Below, in pieces: positions 37,290-47,391 of a stretch of 64,000 nucleotides of DNA. The notes below the pieces were generated by a model. That model searched no databases. It saw only the letters and a list, made by a program, of their open reading frames with translations, and was not told the origin of the DNA. How positions within the stretch are numbered: the stretch's first letter is position 1; each line of letters opens with the position of its first letter. A program made the position numbers and the translations under genes. Location of the stretch: NCBI RefSeq assembly GCF_003583935.1, contig NZ_QYRN01000004.1, positions 62,001 through 126,000 on the forward strand, written 5' to 3'. Origin of the DNA: Aureimonas flava (GTDB lineage: Bacteria > Pseudomonadota > Alphaproteobacteria > Rhizobiales > Rhizobiaceae).

Positions 37290-38075
37290 TCAGACGGCCA
37301 AGGCGGTGCGTGGACCGACGAGGCCGAAGCGCGCGCCGCGAGCGTCCTCGGCCACCAGCGAGAAGGCGCCGCCGGGGATCGGGTCCGGCCCCTGCACCGC
37401 GTGTCCGCCCGCCGCCTCGAGCCGCGTGGCGGCGGCGTCGATATCGTCCACGGCGAAGTAGACGTGCCAGCCGGGCCGGCCGTTCGGCATCTCGCCCATC
37501 ACGGCGCCGATGCAGGCCGGGCCGACATGCAGGAAGCGATACTCGCCGAGATTTCCCATGGGCATTCCGCCCTCCGTCCGCATGCGCAGGACGCGCCCGT
37601 AGAAGGCGAGGGCGGCGTCCGGGTCGGGGGTCGACAGCTCGTTCCAGACCGCATGTCCCCCGGGAACGGCCTCGCCGCATCGGAAGGCCTGAGAGTCCGC
37701 CTCGCCGGCGCCGCGCATCAGATAGAGCATCTGGCCCTGCGGATCGGCCACGAAGGCGAAACGCCCGATCCCCGGAATGTCGGTCGGCGGGACATGGATC
37801 GAGGCGCCGGCCTCGGCCGCGTCCGCCGCCGCCCGATCGACGTCGTCGACGCCGAAATAGACCAGCCAGCGCGGCGGCATCGCCATTCCCTCCGGCCGGG
37901 CCATCACGCCCGCGACGCCGGTGCCGTTCGTCTCCGCCACGCGGTAGTCGCGCCCCAGCCCGCCGGGCGGCCGCCGGAAGCGCCAGCCGAGGACGTCTCC
38001 GTAGAACCGCTCCGCCGCGTCGGCGTCGTCGGTCACCAGTTCGTACCAGATCGGTGTGCCGTGTGGGTTGACCAT
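37290..38075 (-). CDS. VOC-superfamily protein with two glyoxalase-like domains
   Basis: The 261-residue product consists of two VOC domains in tandem, about 1-120 (GTPIWYELVTDDADAAERFY) and about 130-261 (HAVWNELSTPDPDAALAFYG). The repeated opening motif shows an internal duplication. VOC proteins include glyoxalases, dioxygenases and antibiotic-binding proteins; the reaction here is unknown. ATG 38075 is preferred because GGAGG then stands seven bases upstream and the family-typical MxNPHG start results; ATG 38081 overlaps the stop of the DUF1428 gene (ATGA) but leaves only one base after GGAGG. It is the last gene of the detoxification-like operon. Confidence 0.88.
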   Translation of the reverse strand: MVNPHGTPIWYELVTDDADAAERFYGDVLGWRFRRPPGGLGRDYRVAETNGTGVAGVMARPEGMAMPPRWLVYFGVDDVDRAAADAAEAGASIHVPPTDIPGIGRFAFVADPQGQMLYLMRGAGEADSQAFRCGEAVPGGHAVWNELSTPDPDAALAFYGRVLRMRTEGGMPMGNLGEYRFLHVGPACIGAVMGEMPNGRPGWHVYFAVDDIDAAATRLEAAGGHAVQGPDPIPGGAFSLVAEDARGARFGLVGPRTALAV

Positions 38076-38077
38076 GG

Positions 38078-38794
38078 TCATGCCTCCCGGCTGACGACCT
38101 GGAAGCCGCCATAGATCAGTCGCTTGCCGTCGAACGGCATCGGGTTGTCCTCCAGCGCCGTTTCCATCTCCGCCATGATACCCTTCTGCCCGGTGTCGCG
38201 CGCCGCCTTGTCCGGCCACTCGATCCAGGAGAAGCACACCGTCTCGTCGGGCTTCGCCTGAACGGCGCGCCGGAAGTCGGTCACCTTGCCCTCGGGCACG
38301 TCGACGCCCCAGCATTCCACATGGCGCGTCGCCCCGTGGCGCAGCACCACCTCGGCCGCGGCCCGGCAGTGTCGGACGAAGGCGTCGCGCCGGGCGGTGG
38401 GCACGGCGAGGACGAACCCGTCGACATAGCCGAAGGCGCCGCCCGGCCCCTCGTCGACCACGGGCTCGAACCCGCCGAAGATCATGCGCTTTCCGTCGAA
38501 GGCCATGTCGGACATGTCCATGCGCGGATCGGCCATCATCTTCGCCTCGCCCGCTTCCTTGGCCGCGCGGTCGAGCCAGTCGATCCATCCGAAGGCGACG
38601 AGTTCGCCGTCCCGACCGTCGACCGAGCGATGGATATCGGTGTGCGTTCCGTGCGGGACATCGTCGCCGACCGCATCGACGACGCTCGAGGCGCCGAACT
38701 CGCGGAAGATGGGCGCCAGCTCGCGCGCCTGCTCCACGAAGCGGTCCCGGTTCGATCCCTCGACGGGAATCACGCATCCCATGACGTAGGCCAT
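38078..38794 (-). CDS. tandem DUF1428 protein
   Basis: The 238-residue protein is two DUF1428 units fused head-to-tail: FDGKRMIFGGF at 99-109 is repeated as FDGKRLIYGGF at 221-231, an offset of 122 residues, and the segments before it also align (GWIDWLDRAAKEAG with SWIEWPDKAARDTG). DUF1428 proteins are usually single units of about 117 residues with a dimeric alpha/beta-barrel fold; their function is unknown. A fused pair would form the dimer within one chain. The start at 38794 follows AAAGGGAGAG. It sits between the GST and VOC genes in one operon. Confidence 0.88.
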   Translation of the reverse strand: MAYVMGCVIPVEGSNRDRFVEQARELAPIFREFGASSVVDAVGDDVPHGTHTDIHRSVDGRDGELVAFGWIDWLDRAAKEAGEAKMMADPRMDMSDMAFDGKRMIFGGFEPVVDEGPGGAFGYVDGFVLAVPTARRDAFVRHCRAAAEVVLRHGATRHVECWGVDVPEGKVTDFRRAVQAKPDETVCFSWIEWPDKAARDTGQKGIMAEMETALEDNPMPFDGKRLIYGGFQVVSREA

Positions 38795-38837
38795 CGGTCT
38801 CTCCCTTTGCGTTGGAAAGGCGCTCCGCGCGGAGCCC

Positions 38838-39530
38838 TCAGTCGGCGGCGGCGTATCTCGCCGCATTCTCGCGAAACGGCGCCATCTGTGCCTCCAGCGC
38901 GCGTGCGAAGGCGGGCCGCGACGTGTGGCGTCGGACATAGGCGCCGAGCGCCGGGAAGGGGGCGAGGTCGCCGTTCGCCTCGACGTTGCGCAGCACGAAG
39001 GCCATCAGCAGATCCGCCACGGTGAAGCGATCACCCACGAGGACGGGGCGCTCGCCGAGCGCGGCGGCCAGATGCGCCAGCTTCGCCCGCAGGAGGCCCG
39101 CCGCCTGCGCCTCGATCCGTTCGGCCGCCTCGCGATCGTCCGCGAAGTGACGCAGGAAGGCAAGACGGTCGATCGCCGGGCTCAGCGTGTCGAGCGCGGC
39201 GAACACCCAGGAGAAGCAGGCGTCCCGCTCCGCGGGCGCGCTGGGCAGCAAGTCGTCGCTTGCCTCGGCGATGCGCCAGACGCAGGCGCCGCTCTCGAAC
39301 ATCGATCGATCGGCGACGCCGAGCACCGGAACCTGGCCGAACGGCTGGCGGGCGAGGTTTTCCGCGCTTTCGCGTTTCGAATGGGGAATGAGCCGCGCCT
39401 CGTAGGCGAAGCCCGCCTCCTCCAGCGCCCAACGCAGGCGAAGGTCGCGGACGAAGCCCTGCGCGAGTTCCGGCACCCAGTCGTAGGCCGTGACCGTGAC
39501 GGGGCCTTGCAGGAAGTCCTCGCGCTTCAT
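38838..39530 (-). CDS. glutathione S-transferase family protein
   Basis: This 230-residue protein has a thioredoxin-like N-terminal domain (about 10-90; VPVLGVADRSMFESGA contains the cis-Pro and the glutathione Glu-Ser) and an all-helical C-terminal domain (DRFTVADLLMA, the usual N-capping box). The ATG overlaps the stop of the VOC gene upstream (ATGA), so the two are translated together. The substrate is unknown; the context of VOC and DUF1428 genes and a MarR regulator suggests electrophile or xenobiotic detoxification. Confidence 0.9.
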   Translation of the reverse strand: MKREDFLQGPVTVTAYDWVPELAQGFVRDLRLRWALEEAGFAYEARLIPHSKRESAENLARQPFGQVPVLGVADRSMFESGACVWRIAEASDDLLPSAPAERDACFSWVFAALDTLSPAIDRLAFLRHFADDREAAERIEAQAAGLLRAKLAHLAAALGERPVLVGDRFTVADLLMAFVLRNVEANGDLAPFPALGAYVRRHTSRPAFARALEAQMAPFRENAARYAAAD

Positions 39531-39934
39531 CGGGCCGCCTCGGCGTGGCCGACCGGCCGCGGCATGTCGTTGATGTGCAGGATGTTGCCGTCGGGATCCT
39601 TGAACCAGACCATCTTGGCGTCGCCGGCCCAGTGGATTCCGTCACGATAGGTGACGCCGTCCATCTCGTAGTGCTCGAAGGCGACGCCTTTTGCGGCAAG
39701 GTCCGCGACGATCGCCTCGATCTCGCCGGCCGCATCGAACACGGCCGCGTTGGCGCGGTTGGTGCCGGCCTCGCGCGAGCGGTAGACGACGAGATGCGTC
39801 GGCCCCGTCGCATAGACGCAGACCTCGTCGCCTTGCTCGACGCAGGGCAACCCAAGGCTCGTGCCGTAGAAGGCCCGGGCGCGCTCCATGTCGGCCACGG
39901 CGACGATGGCGGATGACGTCTTGTCCGCGAGCAT
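39527..39934 (-). CDS. single-domain VOC/glyoxalase-like protein
   Basis: This 135-residue VOC fold has the pattern IVAVADMERARAFYG at the N-terminus and a C-terminal WFKDPDGNILHIND, which carries the usual metal-binding region of the second beta-alpha module. It is the first gene of the operon. ATG 39934 is chosen for GGGAGGA seven bases upstream. The divergent marR gene lies 60 bases away, with a palindrome between them, so expression is probably controlled by that regulator. The ligand is unknown. Confidence 0.88.
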   Translation of the reverse strand: MLADKTSSAIVAVADMERARAFYGTSLGLPCVEQGDEVCVYATGPTHLVVYRSREAGTNRANAAVFDAAGEIEAIVADLAAKGVAFEHYEMDGVTYRDGIHWAGDAKMVWFKDPDGNILHINDMPRPVGHAEAAR

Positions 39935-39977
39935 GGCGATCCTCCCTAGACGCCGGTTTCGATGACTTGACAATTAA

Positions 39978-39989
39978 GTTGATATCAAC
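39978..39989. promoter_or_regulatory. palindromic operator between marR and the VOC/GST operon
   Basis: GTTGATATCAAC is a perfect 12-bp palindrome in the 60-base gap between divergent genes, five bases before the marR start. A TTGACA (39967-39972) lies next to it. MarR regulators typically bind such palindromes and repress both flanking transcripts. Binding is inferred. Confidence 0.6.
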
Positions 39990-39994
39990 ACAAT

Positions 39995-40474
39995 GTGCCT
40001 GTGTCAAACGAGCCGCCTCCGTCCGCCGTCGGCGGCCCGCCTCCCGTTCCATTCTCCACGACGCTCCATGTGCGCGACCACTGCCTGTGCCTGCACACGC
40101 AGCGGGCCGCGCGGGCCATGTCCCGCCGCTTCGACGAGGCGTTCCGCCCGCTCGGACTGAAGAGCGGTCAGTTCTCGCTGCTGATCTCGCTCAATCGGCC
40201 GGAACCGCCGACGATCGGCTCCGTCGCGACCCTGTTGGCGATGGACCGTACGACGCTGACCGCCAACCTGAAGCCGCTGGAGCGCGAGGGCTGGCTGCGC
40301 GTGGTGACCGACGAGAAGGACAAGCGCATCCGACGTCTCCTGCTGACGGAGGAGGGCAGGGCGCTTCTCGCTCGCGCCGCCCCGATCTGGACCGCGACGC
40401 ACGCGGCGATCGAGACGGGGCTCGCGGAAGGCAGGGCCGACCGGCTCCGCGAGGTGCTCGCCGCGCTGCTCTGA
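39995..40474 (+). CDS. MarR-family transcriptional regulator
   Basis: This 159-residue winged-helix dimer has the dimerisation helix DHCLCLHTQRAARAMSRRF, the recognition region MDRTTLTANLKPLEREGWL and the wing with DEKDKRIRRLLLTEEG, all typical of MarR. Two cysteines in CLCLH near the N-terminus could act as a redox or electrophile sensor, as in OhrR-type members. The start is ambiguous: GTG 39995, GTG 40001 or GTG 40070 all keep the core; no Shine-Dalgarno decides. Divergent from the VOC-GST-DUF1428-VOC operon, it is its probable repressor. The inducer is unknown. Confidence 0.9.
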   Translation: MPVSNEPPPSAVGGPPPVPFSTTLHVRDHCLCLHTQRAARAMSRRFDEAFRPLGLKSGQFSLLISLNRPEPPTIGSVATLLAMDRTTLTANLKPLEREGWLRVVTDEKDKRIRRLLLTEEGRALLARAAPIWTATHAAIETGLAEGRADRLREVLAALL

Positions 40475-40501
40475 CGAAGGCGCCGCGGCTTCCCGCCCCG
40501 C

Positions 40502-41404
40502 TCATTCGGTTCCGGACACAACGAAGATGCCGGCCGCCACGATGAGCGCGATGCCGAGGAGCGCCACGGCATCCAGCCGTTCCCCGAAGATCAGGAAGCC
40601 CCAGGCGGCCGCGAACACGAGATAGGCGTAGTCGAAGGTGCCGACGACGGCTGGCGGCGCGCGCTGATAGGCGGCCGCGACGCCGAGCGCGACCACGACC
40701 ATGACGCAGCCAAGCGCGACCATCAGCCCCCAGTCCGCGCCGCGCATCGGCGTCCACCAGCCCAACAGGAAGGGGTTGGCGGTGCCGGGCGGCTGTGCGG
40801 CGGCGACGAGCCAGCCGAGAAGGCCTGCGGCCAGCAGGCAGGCGTGGAGCGACAGGGCGAGGACGATCGGGCTTTCCTGCGCGCACCGCGTGCGCGTCAG
40901 CACCGCCGCCCCGGCATAGAGCACCGCGCCGAGGATCGGCAGCAGCGCCCAGGGGGAGAAGTCCGTGCCGGCCGGGCGCAGGATCACCACGACGCCGAGG
41001 AAGCCGAGGACGATGCCGGCGAGGGTCCGGCGGGCGATGGCCTCGCGGCCCTGCCATGACGACAGGGCCGCGATGAACAGCGGCGTCGTGTAGAGCGCCG
41101 TGGCCGCGATCGACAGGTCCATGTGCGGAAGCGCGGCATAGTAGGCGATCCACATGCCGGTCAGGAGAAGCGAGCGCAGCACCACCGGCGGCCGGACGAT
41201 GCGCACCATGCGCCCCGGCGCGGCGAAGGCCGCGAGCGCCGCGAGGATCGGGACGGCGAACAGCGACCTGACGACGTAGATCTGCCAGAGCGGAAAGTCG
41301 GCCGAGACGGCTTTGACGGCGGCGTCGGCGCCCGAAAGCAGGAGCACCGAAAGGAGGATCAGGGCGATCGCGGAGCCGACCCGCCCGACATGCGCTTCCG
41401 CCAT
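40502..41404 (-). CDS. EamA/DMT-family permease
   Basis: This 300-residue membrane protein has ten predicted helices in two EamA repeats. The first repeat begins at ALILLSVLLLSGADAAVKAVS, and the family-typical Arg and Pro residues are present (YVVRSLFAVPIL). ATG 41404 follows GAGAGGA closely; the open frame reaches further upstream into the UDG gap, but that part is hydrophilic and not native. The substrate is unknown. It ends 28 bases from marR, convergent with it, so it may be functionally linked but is not in the same transcript. Confidence 0.87.
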   Translation of the reverse strand: MAEAHVGRVGSAIALILLSVLLLSGADAAVKAVSADFPLWQIYVVRSLFAVPILAALAAFAAPGRMVRIVRPPVVLRSLLLTGMWIAYYAALPHMDLSIAATALYTTPLFIAALSSWQGREAIARRTLAGIVLGFLGVVVILRPAGTDFSPWALLPILGAVLYAGAAVLTRTRCAQESPIVLALSLHACLLAAGLLGWLVAAAQPPGTANPFLLGWWTPMRGADWGLMVALGCVMVVVALGVAAAYQRAPPAVVGTFDYAYLVFAAAWGFLIFGERLDAVALLGIALIVAAGIFVVSGTE

Positions 41405-41447
41405 CCCGTCCTCTCCCGCCCCGCGACGGCGCCCGCTTCGCCGCCGT

Positions 41448-42116
41448 CTATCCCAGATGCTCGCGCACCGCCCTGAACACGTCCTCGAACATCGCGGGCG
41501 TGAGGACGCCGGTGTTCGTGTTGTAGCGCGAGCAATGGTAGCTGGAGACGAGTTGCAGGCCGCCGATGTCGTGGCGTCCGCCATGGCTGAACGGCGCGTC
41601 CTTGAGCCGGACGCCGAGCGCGCGCAGCGTCGAATCGTGGGCGATGCGGCCGAGCGTGACCAGCGCGCGAAGTCGCGGCAGCGCCTCCAGCGTCGGGGTC
41701 AGGAACCGGCGGCACGTGTTGATCTCGGGGCCGGTCGGCTTGTTCTCGGGCGGCACGCAGCGCACCGCGTTGGTGATCGCCGCGCCGACGAGCTGGAGGC
41801 TGTCGTCCAGCCGGGCCTCGAACTCGCCGGTGGCGAAGCCGAACCGCTTCAGGGTGGCGTAGAGGAGGTCGCCCGCATAGTCGCCGGTGAAGGGCCGCCC
41901 CGTCCGGTTGGCGCCGCGCACTCCGGGCGCGAGGCCCACCACCAGAAGCTCGACCTCGTCCGCGCCGGCGCGCGGCAGGAACGTCTCCACCGGCGCGTTG
42001 TGCCAGCCGGGTTCGCGCGCCCGCCACTCCTCGCGAAAGGCGGCGAGGCGCGGGCACAGCGGGCAGTCCCGCGGCGGGGCGGCGCCGGGCAGGGCAGGGG
42101 AGTGCGCGGGCAGCAA
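41448..42116 (-). CDS. uracil-DNA glycosylase family 5 (UdgB)
   Basis: This 222-residue iron-sulfur DNA glycosylase has motif 1 GLAPGVRGANRTGRPFTGDYAG (without the polar catalytic residue of family 1, as usual for family 5) and motif 2 HCSRYNTNTG. The four cluster cysteines are complete: Cys18, Cys21, Cys120 and Cys135. Family-5 enzymes remove uracil, hypoxanthine and related damaged bases. The start is TTG 42116, two bases after the stop of the NYN gene, so the two are coupled. It is the second UDG in the window, distinct from the family-4-like one. Confidence 0.92.
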   Translation of the reverse strand: MLPAHSPALPGAAPPRDCPLCPRLAAFREEWRAREPGWHNAPVETFLPRAGADEVELLVVGLAPGVRGANRTGRPFTGDYAGDLLYATLKRFGFATGEFEARLDDSLQLVGAAITNAVRCVPPENKPTGPEINTCRRFLTPTLEALPRLRALVTLGRIAHDSTLRALGVRLKDAPFSHGGRHDIGGLQLVSSYHCSRYNTNTGVLTPAMFEDVFRAVREHLG

Positions 42117-42118
42117 GG

Positions 42119-42715
42119 TCAGGCGTCGTCCTCGTCCTGCGCGTCCGCCTCGGCCTCGGCGCGGCGGGCGAGACGGGCCTCGCGCTCGGCCTGGCTGCGG
42201 CCGATCTCGGGCTGGAGCGTGCGCAGGTCGATGAAGTGGTCCGCCTGCCGGCGCAGCTCGTCGGCGATCATCGGCGGCTGGGTCGCGAGCGTCGAGACCA
42301 CCGAGACCTTGCGGCCCTTGCGCTGCAGCGCCTCCACCAGCGAACGGAAGTCGCCGTCGCCGGAGAACAGCACGAAATGATGCACGGTGTCGGCAAGGCT
42401 CATCGCGTCCACCGCGAGTTCGATGTCCATGTTGCCCTTGATCCGGCGCCGCCCGAGCTGGTCGGTGAACTCCTTGGCGGGCTTGGTCACGACGCGGTAG
42501 CCGTTGTAGTCGAGCCAGTCCACCAGCGGGCGGATGGACGAATACTCCTGATCCTCGATCAGCGCGGTGTAGTAGTAGGCGCGCAGGAGGTAGCCGCGCT
42601 TACCAAAGGCGGCGAGCAGCTTCTTGTAGTCGATGTCGAAGGCGAGGGATCGGGAGGCTGCGTAGAGATTGGCGCCGTCGATGAAGAGGGCGATCGTCTC
42701 GCGGGTGTCGAACAT
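42119..42715 (-). CDS. NYN-domain protein (LabA/DUF88 family)
   Basis: This 198-residue protein has a PIN-like NYN nuclease fold, with conserved acidic residues in ALFIDGANLY (near the N-terminus), KGNMDIELAVDAM and FSGDGDFRSLV. NYN proteins are thought to be RNases acting in RNA processing. The C-terminus is a highly charged Arg/Ala/Glu tail. ATG 42715 is the first good start. It is divergent from rpoZ; this UDG-NYN-rpoZ arrangement is also found in rhizobia. Confidence 0.92.
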   Translation of the reverse strand: MFDTRETIALFIDGANLYAASRSLAFDIDYKKLLAAFGKRGYLLRAYYYTALIEDQEYSSIRPLVDWLDYNGYRVVTKPAKEFTDQLGRRRIKGNMDIELAVDAMSLADTVHHFVLFSGDGDFRSLVEALQRKGRKVSVVSTLATQPPMIADELRRQADHFIDLRTLQPEIGRSQAEREARLARRAEAEADAQDEDDA

Positions 42716-42922
42716 GGAAAACCTTCGGCGGCATGAGGCGGGCGAACGGTCGGTAGCCGCGCGCCGCCCCGCGAGCATAGGGCGCCGCACGCGCCAAGGC
42801 CAGCCGCGGCGCGAGGCGGGCGGTGGATCGCGGCCTCAAACGCGGCTGCCCCCTTGTGCTCCAGTTGTCAAGGGGTTACACGGGCGCTTCAGCTTACTGC
42901 GTCCGTTCCCAAGGAGACAGGC

Positions 42923-43336
42923 ATGGCCCGCGTCACCGTAGAAGATTGCGTCGATAAGGTCGAGAACCGGTTCGAGCTCGTCCTGCTCGCCAGCCACCGG
43001 GCCCGGCAGATCGCGCAGGGGCAGCCGATCACGGTGGACCGCGACAACGACAAGAACCCCGTCGTGGCGCTGCGCGAGATCGCCGACGAGACCCTGTCGC
43101 CCGACGACCTGAAGGAAGACCTGATCCACTCGCTGCAGAAGCATGTCGAGGTGGACGAGCCCGAGCCGCAGGCCCCGGTCGCCGGCGCGATCACCGAGAC
43201 CGCCGAGGAAGGCGTCGCCACCGCCGCCGCCCCGGCGGACGACGACGACAACGTCGCCTTCGACCGCATGTCGGAGGACGACCTCCTGGCCGGTATCGAG
43301 GGCCTCATCCCGCCGGAGAAGAACGACGATTTCTGA
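42923..43336 (+). CDS. rpoZ: RpoZ, RNA polymerase omega subunit
   Basis: This 137-residue subunit stabilises the beta-prime subunit in RNA polymerase and helps it respond to ppGpp. The omega signature is at the N-terminus: [30 protein letters not shown], here cut by the VENRFELV core at about 14-21. The second half is acidic and of low complexity, as in other alphaproteobacteria. ATG 42923 follows AAGGAGA by five bases. A terminator separates it from the ppGpp synthetase gene. Confidence 0.97.
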   Translation: MARVTVEDCVDKVENRFELVLLASHRARQIAQGQPITVDRDNDKNPVVALREIADETLSPDDLKEDLIHSLQKHVEVDEPEPQAPVAGAITETAEEGVATAAAPADDDDNVAFDRMSEDDLLAGIEGLIPPEKNDDF

Positions 43337-43387
43337 TCGGCGGGGCGCCTGGGGCCTTTCGGTCCTACCGCATTGCAACCTATATTG

Positions 43388-43422
43388 AAGGGGCGCCCGG
43401 CCATCCGTCGGGCGCCCCTTTT
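43388..43422 (+). terminator. Rho-independent terminator between rpoZ and rsh
   Basis: A perfect 12-bp stem AAGGGGCGCCCG/CGGGCGCCCCTT (43388-43399 and 43409-43420) with a 9-base loop is followed by TTCC. It lies 51 bases after the rpoZ stop and 30 bases before the rsh start, so rsh must use readthrough or a promoter inside the gap. Confidence 0.82.
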
Positions 43423-43451
43423 CCTTGGGCGAGCGGAGCAGGCATTCCGGC

Positions 43452-45647
<2,196 letters not shown>

Positions 45648-45684
45648 TCTCCGAAGGCATCCCTCAGGGCAGGAAGCGTCGGAC

Positions 45685-46263
45685 ATGCAGACCGAAGACG
45701 TCATCGAGATCTTTCGCAAGGCCGGCGCCTATCTCGAGGGACACTTCATCCTCACCTCCGGCCGCCGCAGCCCGGTGTTCCTGCAGAAGGCCCGCGTCTT
45801 CATGCATCCCGCCTACACGGAAGTGCTGTGCCGGGCCCTCGCCGAGAAGCTGCGTGCCACCATCGACGGGCCGATCGACTACATCGTCGGCCCGGCCGTC
45901 GGCGGGTTGATCCCGTCCTACGAGACCTCGCGCCACCTCGGCGCGCCGGCGATCTACGTCGAGCGCGAGAACGGCGTCTTCCGCCTGCGCCGCTTCGAGA
46001 TCCCGCGCGGCGCGCGCGTCGTGATCGTGGAGGACATCGTCACCACGGGCCTCTCCATCCGCGAGACGATCGAGTGCCTGCGCGCGCTCGGCGCCGACGT
46101 GCTGGCGGCCGGCTGCGTGGTGGACCGGTCGGCCGGCAAGGTCGACGTGGGCGTGCCCCTCGTCTCGCTGGCCGCCTACGAGGTGCCGAGCTACGCGCCG
46201 GACGAACTGCCGCCCGAGCTTGCCGCAATTGCGCCCATCAAGCCGGGTAGCCGCTCGCTCTAG
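45685..46263 (+). CDS. pyrE: PyrE, orotate phosphoribosyltransferase
   Basis: This 192-residue enzyme converts orotate and PRPP to orotidine 5-phosphate in pyrimidine synthesis. It has a PRT type I fold with the PRPP-binding motif [13 protein letters not shown] and the upstream [15 protein letters not shown] and [10 protein letters not shown] segments. ATG 45685 is 37 bases after rsh. This is the alphaproteobacterial/Gram-positive-like PyrE form of about 190 residues. It probably shares a transcript with rsh. Confidence 0.96.
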   Translation: MQTEDVIEIFRKAGAYLEGHFILTSGRRSPVFLQKARVFMHPAYTEVLCRALAEKLRATIDGPIDYIVGPAVGGLIPSYETSRHLGAPAIYVERENGVFRLRRFEIPRGARVVIVEDIVTTGLSIRETIECLRALGADVLAAGCVVDRSAGKVDVGVPLVSLAAYEVPSYAPDELPPELAAIAPIKPGSRSL

Positions 46264-46343
46264 CTTCGTCTCGGCAGGACGGGGCATGGGGCGGCCGTCG
46301 CGTCGCTCGCCCCGGGTCAGCCGCATCCAGGAACCCGACGTCC

Positions 46344-46907
46344 ATGCTGTTCAGGCGCCGCCAGCCCGAGACCCTTTCGCAGAGGCTGCGCGCGGCCCTC
46401 TGGCCGCGCCGTTCCTGGCGCCGCTCGCTGACCTACATGAAGAAGCGGGTCCTGCGCCTGCGCGCCACGCCGCACGCGATCGCGGCCGGCGTGGCGGCCG
46501 GCGTGTTCGCGACCTGCACCCCGCTTCTCGGCTTCCACTTCGTAATGGCCTTCGTGATCGCCTACCTGATCCGGGGCAGCCTGCCGGCGGCGGCGCTCGG
46601 CTGCCTGATCGGCAACCCGCTGACCTATCCGCTGATCTGGGGCGCGACCTTCGAGATCGGTCGCTTCCTGCTGGCCGCCGAGATCCCCGACGGGCGGGCG
46701 CCCGAGAGCCTGGGGGCCGCGCTGTCGCACGGCGACCTCGCCGCGATCTGGGCCCCCTATCTCAAGCCCATGCTGATCGGCTCGATCCCGCTCGGCCTCG
46801 CGTTCGCCCTGGTTTCCTATGCCCTGGTGCTGGTGGGCGTGCGCAGCTTCCAGGCGGCGCGTGGGCATAAGACGGCGGCCGCCCCGGCCGCGGAGCCGGT
46901 GCCGTGA
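46344..46907 (+). CDS. DUF2062 membrane protein
   Basis: This 187-residue protein has a basic cytoplasmic N-terminus ([22 protein letters not shown]) followed by the DUF2062 core: [25 protein letters not shown], a hydrophobic helix, [11 protein letters not shown], and two further TM segments to about residue 170. The function is unknown; the family is often next to acpS, lepB or two-component genes. The last four bases overlap the GTG start of acpS (GTGA). Confidence 0.88.
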   Translation: MLFRRRQPETLSQRLRAALWPRRSWRRSLTYMKKRVLRLRATPHAIAAGVAAGVFATCTPLLGFHFVMAFVIAYLIRGSLPAAALGCLIGNPLTYPLIWGATFEIGRFLLAAEIPDGRAPESLGAALSHGDLAAIWAPYLKPMLIGSIPLGLAFALVSYALVLVGVRSFQAARGHKTAAAPAAEPVP

Positions 46908-47308
46908 TCGTCGGCATCGGCAGCGACCTCATCGACATCCGGCGCATCGAGAAGACGCTGGAGCGGCATGGCGATCGGTTCCTGGATCGCGTCTACACGC
47001 CGGTGGAGCGGGCGAAATCCGACCGCCGTGCCCAGCGCGCCGCCTCCTACGCCAAGCGTTTCGCCGCCAAGGAGGCGTGCGCCAAGGCGCTGGGCACCGG
47101 CCTGTCGCGCGGCGTGTTCTGGCGCGACATGGGCGTCGTCAACCTGCCCGGCGGCAAGCCGACCCTGGCGCTCACCGGCGGGGCGGCCGAGCGGCTGCGT
47201 GCCCTGATGCCCGAGGGGCATCGGGCGGCGATCCACCTCACCATCACCGACGACTTTCCGCTCGCCCAGGCCTTCGTCGTCATCGAGGCGCTGCCCGGCG
47301 AAGCCTGA
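46904..47308 (+). CDS. acpS: AcpS, holo-[acyl-carrier-protein] synthase
   Basis: This 134-residue enzyme transfers 4-phosphopantetheine from CoA to the serine of acyl carrier protein. Magnesium and CoA ligands are in GIGSDLIDI (Asp8) and [11 protein letters not shown] (Glu near residue 57). GTG 46904 overlaps the stop of the DUF2062 gene. The family length of about 120-135 fits. It is followed by lepB after 83 bases. Confidence 0.95.
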   Translation: MIVGIGSDLIDIRRIEKTLERHGDRFLDRVYTPVERAKSDRRAQRAASYAKRFAAKEACAKALGTGLSRGVFWRDMGVVNLPGGKPTLALTGGAAERLRALMPEGHRAAIHLTITDDFPLAQAFVVIEALPGEA

Positions 47309-47391
47309 GGCCGCGTGGCCGTTGCCCAAACCGTTGCAAGACATTACTAGAGCCGGGTGCGGCGGGACGCGCCCACGGCAATCGGGAAAGA

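Noticed and set aside
39967-39995. TTGACA with a -10 near the marR start as a complete promoter
   Set aside because: The -10 region (ACAATG) is poor and would put transcription start inside the coding region; only the palindrome is kept.
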